Shown: positions 14,296 to 18,898 of the stretch, piece after piece
Layout of the letters: the number at the start of each line of letters is the position of its first letter
How positions within the stretch are numbered: the stretch's first letter is position 1
From: an archaeon
Lineage (GTDB): Archaea > Altiarchaeota > Altiarchaeia > IMC4 > QMZM01
Length of the DNA stretch: 18,898 nucleotides
Direction of reading: 5' to 3'
NCBI GenBank assembly: GCA_029933895.1
Contig: JAOZNG010000006.1
Coordinates: 1-18,898 of the forward strand
The notes under the pieces: model-generated
What the model was told of the DNA's origin: nothing
Seen by the model: the letters and a program-made list of their open reading frames with translations, nothing else
Databases searched by the model: none
Made by a program: the position numbers and the translations under genes

Positions 14296-14499
14296 CTATT
14301 TCACTGCTCTCTTGATTATAACCTTCTCCGCATGTATCTTCGCGTTCTGGAAGATTATTTTTATTCCGCCTCCTGCAGGCAAAGACATCTCAGGAGTAGT
14401 TACTACTGTCCCAGATGCATCTTTTGTTGATTCTTCCTTCTTCACCTTAACCCTTAATGGCTTTTTCTTTATATGTAATTTCAAAGGTTTTTTCTCCAT
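14296..14499 (-). CDS. Small basic protein between cdhC and cooC (67 aa)
   Basis: This is a 67-residue, strongly basic protein. The N-terminus alternates Lys and hydrophobics (KKPLKLHIKKKPLRVKVKK, about 3-21), a central Ser/Thr/Pro linker follows, and the C-terminus (GGGIKIIFQNAKIHAEKVII) looks like two beta strands. Its ATG lies one base after the cdhC stop, in a different frame, and its stop is 3 nt before cooC, so it belongs to the operon. From memory, the C-terminal strands resemble the extreme C-terminal tail of CdhC in methanogens, which suggests it is a detached CdhC tail produced by a split gene. That needs an alignment. Otherwise the family is unrecognised. The tight packing makes it a credible gene despite its size. 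Confidence 0.6.
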   Translation of the reverse strand: MEKKPLKLHIKKKPLRVKVKKEESTKDASGTVVTTPEMSLPAGGGIKIIFQNAKIHAEKVIIKRAVK

Positions 14500-14500
14500 T

Positions 14501-15862
14501 TTAACCGAGTACCCCCTCCTCTTGTAGCTTCTCTATTATCTGCATGAACTGATCTTCTGTAATACCTAACTGTTTCGCAGCCTCTTCAGGATATACCTCT
14601 CCATCCCTCTCTAGGATATATTCTATGGCTTTGTTCTTTATCTCATCCGTGACCTCAAATTTTGCGGTAGCTAACGGATGTCCTTTTTCCTCAAGAAAAG
14701 CCTTCAGCTCCTGTATGTTCAACACGTCTTTTTCGGTCGGAATCTTACCAAACATGTCCTTAGGTATTGCCTCTTTCATCCTCTTTTTTATGTGGGAGGG
14801 CATCCAGGCGATCCTGTTGTATCCCCCATCTCCTGAAAAGAATTTCTCTGAATACATCCACTGTATCCCGAATCCAAGGAATCCCTCAACCTGCTCCCCT
14901 CCTCCGCTCTCGGTAGCCATCATCGAAAACTTGAGGCCGTTCACTGTATTGTCTGTGTAGTGCCGGTCAACGATACCTATGCCATCCACTTCGGGGATGT
15001 AGAATGCTATAGCCTCAAAGCATCCGCAGGATGTGTGCGGGAAACCGAACATGCTGTACATGTAGAATCTGTCGTTTGCCTGGTTTGATTTCTCCTTCAC
15101 GATATCATTCACTCCCGAGAATTCTCCCTTCACCTCGTCAAGGACTTCACCTTTTTCTATGGCGAATATCGGGCCACCTGGATCCACCCGTGCAGCTGCC
15201 CTTGCATCAATCCATGAAATGGCTCCGCACAGGGAGGCTCTCTCCGGGCTTATGATGCATAAGTGATTAGGTGCAAATGACTGGCAGAGTAAACATCCGT
15301 AGAACTCATCGACGTCGGCATCTTTCATCCCCCTGACTCTTGCGTCTCTCTCTTCATATACCTCAACTGCGGAATCATATAACTCCTTAACCTTTTTTTC
15401 GTCAGTTATGAGGGTTACCTGTATCCCGTCTATGAATGTGAACTCAGTCTTCATCAGATTGGCGAGGGTTTTACCCACGTGCTCGAATCGTAGACCAGCT
15501 TCCTTAGCATCCTTACTTATCCTGCACCATATATCATATCTCTGGTTCAGGTGCATCAGACCCTGGATGTAGTTCAAGAAGTCATGAATCCGTCTCTCAA
15601 TAACCGGCTCCAGATCCTTCTCAAGTCCATCTCCGTAGACTTCAACGAGTACTCCGAAAGCTATCTTATCCCCTTCATTGAAGTCAGGGATGTCTTTACC
15701 TAAGAGGGTTATCTTACCATCCTCCACCTCCTTTTTTTCTTTCACCTGAACAAGTTCAAATTTATAGTCGACCTTTCCTCCTCCAAGCTCTATGAAGGTT
15801 TCCGGGCCCCTTATCCTCTCTCCTTCATAAACAATCCCGACTTTAACAGGTATGTCATCCAT
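14501..15862 (-). CDS. cdhC: ACDS beta subunit, acetyl-CoA synthase (A-cluster)
   Basis: This subunit carries the Ni-Ni-[4Fe-4S] A-cluster and joins CO, a methyl group and CoA into acetyl-CoA. It is the short archaeal form lacking the bacterial N-terminal CODH-binding domain. Counting from the TTG frame start (residue 1 at 15874), the A-cluster ligands are all present: C194, C197, C206, C216 (YGCLLCQSFAPNHLC, then SLCGA) and the C-G-C nickel site (C283, C285, in PHTSCGCFEAI). The ATG at 15862 is preferred, 4 nt after the cdhA stop with GAGG 12 nt upstream; the TTG at 15874 abuts that site. Unusually, the C-terminal ~50 residues (about 408-457) read as a winged-helix-like fold, with GEVYPEEAAKQLGITEDQFM. 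Confidence 0.95.
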   Translation of the reverse strand: MDDIPVKVGIVYEGERIRGPETFIELGGGKVDYKFELVQVKEKKEVEDGKITLLGKDIPDFNEGDKIAFGVLVEVYGDGLEKDLEPVIERRIHDFLNYIQGLMHLNQRYDIWCRISKDAKEAGLRFEHVGKTLANLMKTEFTFIDGIQVTLITDEKKVKELYDSAVEVYEERDARVRGMKDADVDEFYGCLLCQSFAPNHLCIISPERASLCGAISWIDARAAARVDPGGPIFAIEKGEVLDEVKGEFSGVNDIVKEKSNQANDRFYMYSMFGFPHTSCGCFEAIAFYIPEVDGIGIVDRHYTDNTVNGLKFSMMATESGGGEQVEGFLGFGIQWMYSEKFFSGDGGYNRIAWMPSHIKKRMKEAIPKDMFGKIPTEKDVLNIQELKAFLEEKGHPLATAKFEVTDEIKNKAIEYILERDGEVYPEEAAKQLGITEDQFMQIIEKLQEEGVLG

Positions 15863-15866
15863 TTTT

Positions 15867-18437
15867 TCATGCAACCTCTTTTTCTCCTGATAGTCTCCTA
15901 ACGAGTGTGGGGTCAGGGATCTTTTTTTGCGGCTTCCAATCCGATTTCTTCAACTCTTCTATCAGCCGTTCTTTATCCATTAACGGAATATCTGATTCAT
16001 TTCTCACAAATTTGTAGAGGTCATCGGGGAGTTTTTTATGGATTCTCTCATGGATATCTATGTAGTGTGCAATCTTCATCTGCCTGCCTTTGGCTCCGTC
16101 ACTGGCTCGCATACATAATTTAGGTATTAGTGTCATCACCTCCTCTTTTGTTTCGGCAACATAGCTCAGGTGTTCCGGAACCGGCCCCGCATCGTATGTG
16201 CCTTCGCCTCTTGTGTCAAATACGCTCCAATCAGTGTCTTCGTTACTCAGCAATTCCCTCCGGTATTTCTTCCCGCTTGGACCCCATATTACAGGTATTC
16301 CCAGGCGCATCACCCCTGAACCTATTGAAACAGCCTTCTGGGACATAGTTCCCCACACCAGGCCGACTGCCCCCACCCTGTTCAGTATATAATCCGCTAT
16401 CTCCTCGAAGTTGCTTCTAAGAGGCCTCCTTGCGAATATGTGGGCTACCTTCATCGCAGCCCCCGTTATATGTGCATTCGCAACACATGAGCCGACGTTT
16501 ACCAGATTCCCTGCATTGAATTCTCCGCCATATTTCTCGTAGAGATTAGAGGGTTCTCCTGAGTAGTCGGTAGCAAGGGCCATTGCCGAGCAGCCAGATG
16601 TCACTACTATGTACTTTCTTTTAAGGAATTCATCCATCATCTCCGCAAGCTCTTTCCCGCCCCGGGGCCATAGTGAGCATCCGACCGGGGCGATGATTCC
16701 CGGGATTTCACCGAATACTATCGGGGCGCCAACATTCCTTATCTCAACATCCTGGATTGCTCCCCGACCCGGGCTTATCCTTGCCTTATCGTTCTTAAAC
16801 CTGTCTTTATATACCTCAGAGAATACGGACACAAGCGGAATATCTTTCGGACACCAGGACTCGCACCTACCGCAGAACAGGCACTCGCTTAATGCATCGA
16901 TTATCTCTTCCTTGCTCAGGAGTTTATCTCTTTTCCCTCCCCTGCATGAACCCTTTAATTCAGCGAATATGTCAGGTATATTTATGTCCTTCGGACAATT
17001 CTGTAGGCACAGCCCACATTCAGTACATTCCGCAATTAATCTCGGATCGATCTTCTTACCCTTCATCAAATCATTGATTATTGCACCTGCATCGATGTTA
17101 CTTGGACAGTTCTGGGAGCAGAGATTGCATTGGATGCAGGCGGCAACCTCCCCTGGTATGTCCATTGATTTCTTCTTCACAGGTTTTGGTTTGATTTTGT
17201 TGAAGTGGTGGTTTATGCTTGAAACAATGGTTTTCACGTCATTGCCTACCGGGCATGCCTGGGTGCAAAGGCCGCAGGAGATACAGCTTTTTGCATCCTC
17301 TATTGAGTCAGTAAGCTTCTTTTTTCCTTTTTTATGAACCTCGATTGCTGTTTTTACCGCGATTTCCCCACCCTTTGCAAGGTCTGTCAGGTAGACGCCT
17401 TTAAGTTCTCCGGAAACGAGTTTCTCAACGATTTTGTCAGGGTCTTCCTTCGACAGATCAGGGAATCCCCCAGCGTTTTTATCTGATGTTGTGATTACTG
17501 GGGTGCCCAATTTCTCTGCATTCTCTGCAGTATCTACTCTTATGCACTGTTCATCGAGCACTATGACATCCGCTATCCCGGCGCGTACGAAGGGTAGTTC
17601 ATATGATAGCTGGCCCACTATCTTGGCTTTTTTACTGTATCTCCCAAGGTCAAGGGCCGTGCAGCATATCCCTGTGATTTCTATGTCTATGTTGTTTTCA
17701 GTTGCGTAGTCGATGATTTCTGTGCCAGTGGAAACATTATGTCCGATGCATAAGACTACTGGTTTTGTTTTATCTACTGTGCCGAAGCCTATTTCCACTA
17801 GCTCGGGATTAGGCTCTCCCTTAGGAAAGTCTAGTGCTGCGATCTGTGATATGTCTGCGATCTCCATCCCGAGGTGATCTATCATCCCGGCGTGCAGTGC
17901 TTTTGAGTTGAAGTCTAAGTCAGATGATTCCTGCCCCATATGTAGCGCGGAGAGCAGGTGCGTTAATTGTTCTTCGGCGTAGTCCATTGCTTTACCGAGG
18001 TCTCCAAGTGTTTTGGGTTTCATGCCCATTACGAGATGAACCCATGGAGCCTGCACTGCGCTGTTCATGACTATGTCCAGAGGGGTGTCTTTACCGAATT
18101 TCTTGATCAATGTGTGCAGGCCATGTCTTGCGTGGGCTGTGTGTGCTGCTGCGCCGGTTATTGTCAGGAACAGGTTTTCTCTGGCCATCTGTTCGTTTAG
18201 GGTTATGCCGCATGCGCCTCTCCTGTTCTTTGAGAGGTCGCATGGTCCATAGGCGCAGAACTGGCACGCTTTCATGTATGGATTATATCTCGGTTTATAT
18301 CTCTTTAGGAGAGTCATGTCCCATTCCCTTAGGTCGGTGACGCCTGGTTTTGCAGTAGGCCTTTTTTTTTCTGTCCATTCATCCTCTTCATCGATTATAT
18401 CTCCTATGTAGATTTTCGAGTTTTTTAGTTTAATCAT
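15867..18437 (-). CDS. cdhA: ACDS alpha subunit, Ni-Fe CO dehydrogenase
   Basis: This is the CO dehydrogenase subunit that reduces CO2 to CO for acetyl-CoA synthesis. The Ni-Fe-S C-cluster ligands are present: H233 (IGHNV), a Cys of the C258/C259 pair, C298, C587 (PVGCSLWP), C616 (TSGCSAMA) and C651 (VGSCVANA). The B-cluster pattern C58-x2-C61-x4-C66-x9-C76 is also intact. Between them lie four ferredoxin-type motifs (starting C385, C434, C471, C519) where methanogen alpha subunits normally have two. This accounts for the length of 856 residues against roughly 770-810. Cysteines expected for the inter-subunit D-cluster are not seen; there is no Cys before C58. The ATG at 18437 is the only good start. 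It is the first gene of the operon, followed directly by cdhC with no cdhB between. Confidence 0.96.
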   Translation of the reverse strand: MIKLKNSKIYIGDIIDEEDEWTEKKRPTAKPGVTDLREWDMTLLKRYKPRYNPYMKACQFCAYGPCDLSKNRRGACGITLNEQMARENLFLTITGAAAHTAHARHGLHTLIKKFGKDTPLDIVMNSAVQAPWVHLVMGMKPKTLGDLGKAMDYAEEQLTHLLSALHMGQESSDLDFNSKALHAGMIDHLGMEIADISQIAALDFPKGEPNPELVEIGFGTVDKTKPVVLCIGHNVSTGTEIIDYATENNIDIEITGICCTALDLGRYSKKAKIVGQLSYELPFVRAGIADVIVLDEQCIRVDTAENAEKLGTPVITTSDKNAGGFPDLSKEDPDKIVEKLVSGELKGVYLTDLAKGGEIAVKTAIEVHKKGKKKLTDSIEDAKSCISCGLCTQACPVGNDVKTIVSSINHHFNKIKPKPVKKKSMDIPGEVAACIQCNLCSQNCPSNIDAGAIINDLMKGKKIDPRLIAECTECGLCLQNCPKDINIPDIFAELKGSCRGGKRDKLLSKEEIIDALSECLFCGRCESWCPKDIPLVSVFSEVYKDRFKNDKARISPGRGAIQDVEIRNVGAPIVFGEIPGIIAPVGCSLWPRGGKELAEMMDEFLKRKYIVVTSGCSAMALATDYSGEPSNLYEKYGGEFNAGNLVNVGSCVANAHITGAAMKVAHIFARRPLRSNFEEIADYILNRVGAVGLVWGTMSQKAVSIGSGVMRLGIPVIWGPSGKKYRRELLSNEDTDWSVFDTRGEGTYDAGPVPEHLSYVAETKEEVMTLIPKLCMRASDGAKGRQMKIAHYIDIHERIHKKLPDDLYKFVRNESDIPLMDKERLIEELKKSDWKPQKKIPDPTLVRRLSGEKEVA

Positions 18438-18474
18438 CTTTCTTAGATGGTTATGTGTTTATATGTTATAATGT

Positions 18475-18484
18475 GTTATATATT
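18475..18484 (-). promoter_or_regulatory. Candidate TATA box of the cdh operon
   Basis: Read on the minus strand this is AATATATAAC, 38-47 nt before the cdhA ATG, giving a predicted start near 18455 and a leader of about 17 nt. It lies in a strongly AT-rich stretch (about 18440-18520). On the plus strand this stretch carries TGTTATA at 18464-18470 and again at 18474-18480 plus TGTTTATA at 18455-18462, close to one helical turn apart. Any of these could be the actual TATA box, and the repeats might also bind a regulator. Confidence 0.45.
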
Positions 18485-18520
18485 GTTAATTGTAATTATA
18501 AATAATGACAAATTATTTAG

Positions 18521-18898
18521 CTTAAAGTCCCCACCCCCCCACATCCGTCCTGAGTAGACATCTACTTTTGTTGATTTTGTTTTTCATGAAGAACAGGATT
18601 GCTGTCTTTTTAGGGTGTTTTGTTCTTTCCCCACGATTCATTATTCACAGATAAGAGAGCTACAGATTATGGTTGCTGGAGCCCTACTCAGAGGCCATTA
18701 ACATCAAGGATGTGCTGGCGGATGAAGTCCACGATACCAAGAGGCGTTCACAAAATGGAAACAAATACTGGCCTAATAGGATGAAGAGCATCTACATCTC
18801 AGCGTCTGTCGCAGAGCCCCCTGTTCCTTTAAAATCAACAACCCCACCCTGAAGGGTGGAGTATGGACTTACAAAGCCGGATAGTGTGGGGCATTCAT
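18521..18898. other. Gene-poor flank upstream of the cdh operon
   Basis: This is about 380 bp without a confident gene. It contains a C-tract (18529-18540), an imperfectly spaced palindrome AGTAGA-CA-TCTACT (18553-18566) followed by T-rich sequence, an open plus-strand frame from 18655 to the TGA at 18850-18852 with no usable ATG until 18781, and a perfect 7-bp hairpin at 18844-18859. The frame and terminal hairpin are reminiscent of the 3' end of a decayed transposon gene, but no transposase motif is readable. Confidence 0.5.
18844..18859. repeat. Perfect 7-bp inverted repeat (CCACCCT-GA-AGGGTGG)
   Basis: CCACCCT (18844-18850) and AGGGTGG (18853-18859) are exact reverse complements separated by GA. 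The stop codon of the open frame 18655-18852 lies inside it. GC-rich hairpins of this type directly after a terminal stop codon are common at the right end of IS200/IS605-family elements in archaea. It could also simply be a transcription-termination or operator palindrome. Confidence 0.45.

Noticed and set aside
16609..17337. 242-codon plus-strand open frame opposite the CdhA ferredoxin domain
   Set aside because: Antisense to four strictly conserved cysteine motifs; open only because of the codon use of cdhA.
18526..18545. C-rich tract as a G-quadruplex or CRISPR-related element
   Set aside because: It is a single homopolymeric run without the four spaced runs needed for a quadruplex, and there are no repeated spacers nearby.

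Overview
The window is archaeal and most likely comes from an anaerobic archaeon of euryarchaeal type that runs the archaeal Wood-Ljungdahl (reductive acetyl-CoA) pathway. The evidence is a proteasome alpha subunit, the SBDS/exosome superoperon (rrp4-rrp41-rrp42), TATA-box promoters, a leaderless gene, a cluster encoding CO dehydrogenase/acetyl-CoA decarbonylase-synthase (CODH/ACDS), and formylmethanofuran dehydrogenase subunits. No methyl-coenzyme M reductase gene is present, so methanogenesis can be neither claimed nor excluded. The lineage cannot be fixed by eye. The unusual CODH makes an uncultured non-model lineage (for example Altiarchaeota, Hydrothermarchaeota or Theionarchaea) more plausible to me than a textbook methanogen, but that is a guess.

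Layout. Positions 1-677 (minus) hold a family 2 glycosyltransferase cut by the window edge. Positions 853-4485 (plus) hold the conserved RNA/protein quality-control operon: psmA, SBDS/sdo1, rrp4, rrp41, rrp42. It is followed by a SecB-like protein (4533-4949) and a 50-residue HIT-type zinc finger (4951-5103). Positions 5137-6863 hold two overlapping glycosyltransferases, a GT4 enzyme and a dolichol-phosphate-mannose-synthase-like GT2. Positions 7101-7751 hold an isolated CheC-like protein whose two phosphatase centres both carry Ser in place of the catalytic Asn.

Positions 7778-18437 are a minus-strand metabolic block, transcribed cdhA > cdhC > small basic protein > cooC > cdhD > cdhE > Fes-domain ferredoxin, then a 197-bp gap with strong inverted repeats, then fwdA > fwdC > cooT. 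Together these cover the carbonyl branch (CODH/ACS and the corrinoid protein), its nickel-insertion factors (CooC and a CooT-like protein), an electron carrier, and two subunits of the enzyme that starts the methyl branch. Positions 18438-18898 hold the AT-rich cdh promoter and about 360 bp of non-coding or remnant sequence with a perfect hairpin.

The most interesting signal is the CODH/ACDS itself. The catalytic subunit keeps the C-cluster and B-cluster ligands and has four ferredoxin-type [4Fe-4S] motifs instead of the usual two. It appears to lack both cysteines that form the inter-subunit D-cluster. The epsilon subunit gene cdhB is absent between cdhA and cdhC. CdhC ends in a winged-helix-like segment, and a separate 67-residue basic protein is encoded immediately after it in another frame. 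The electron-handling part of this complex therefore looks rebuilt. A second signal is the compact set of adjacent stems upstream of fwdA, which may be a structured RNA.
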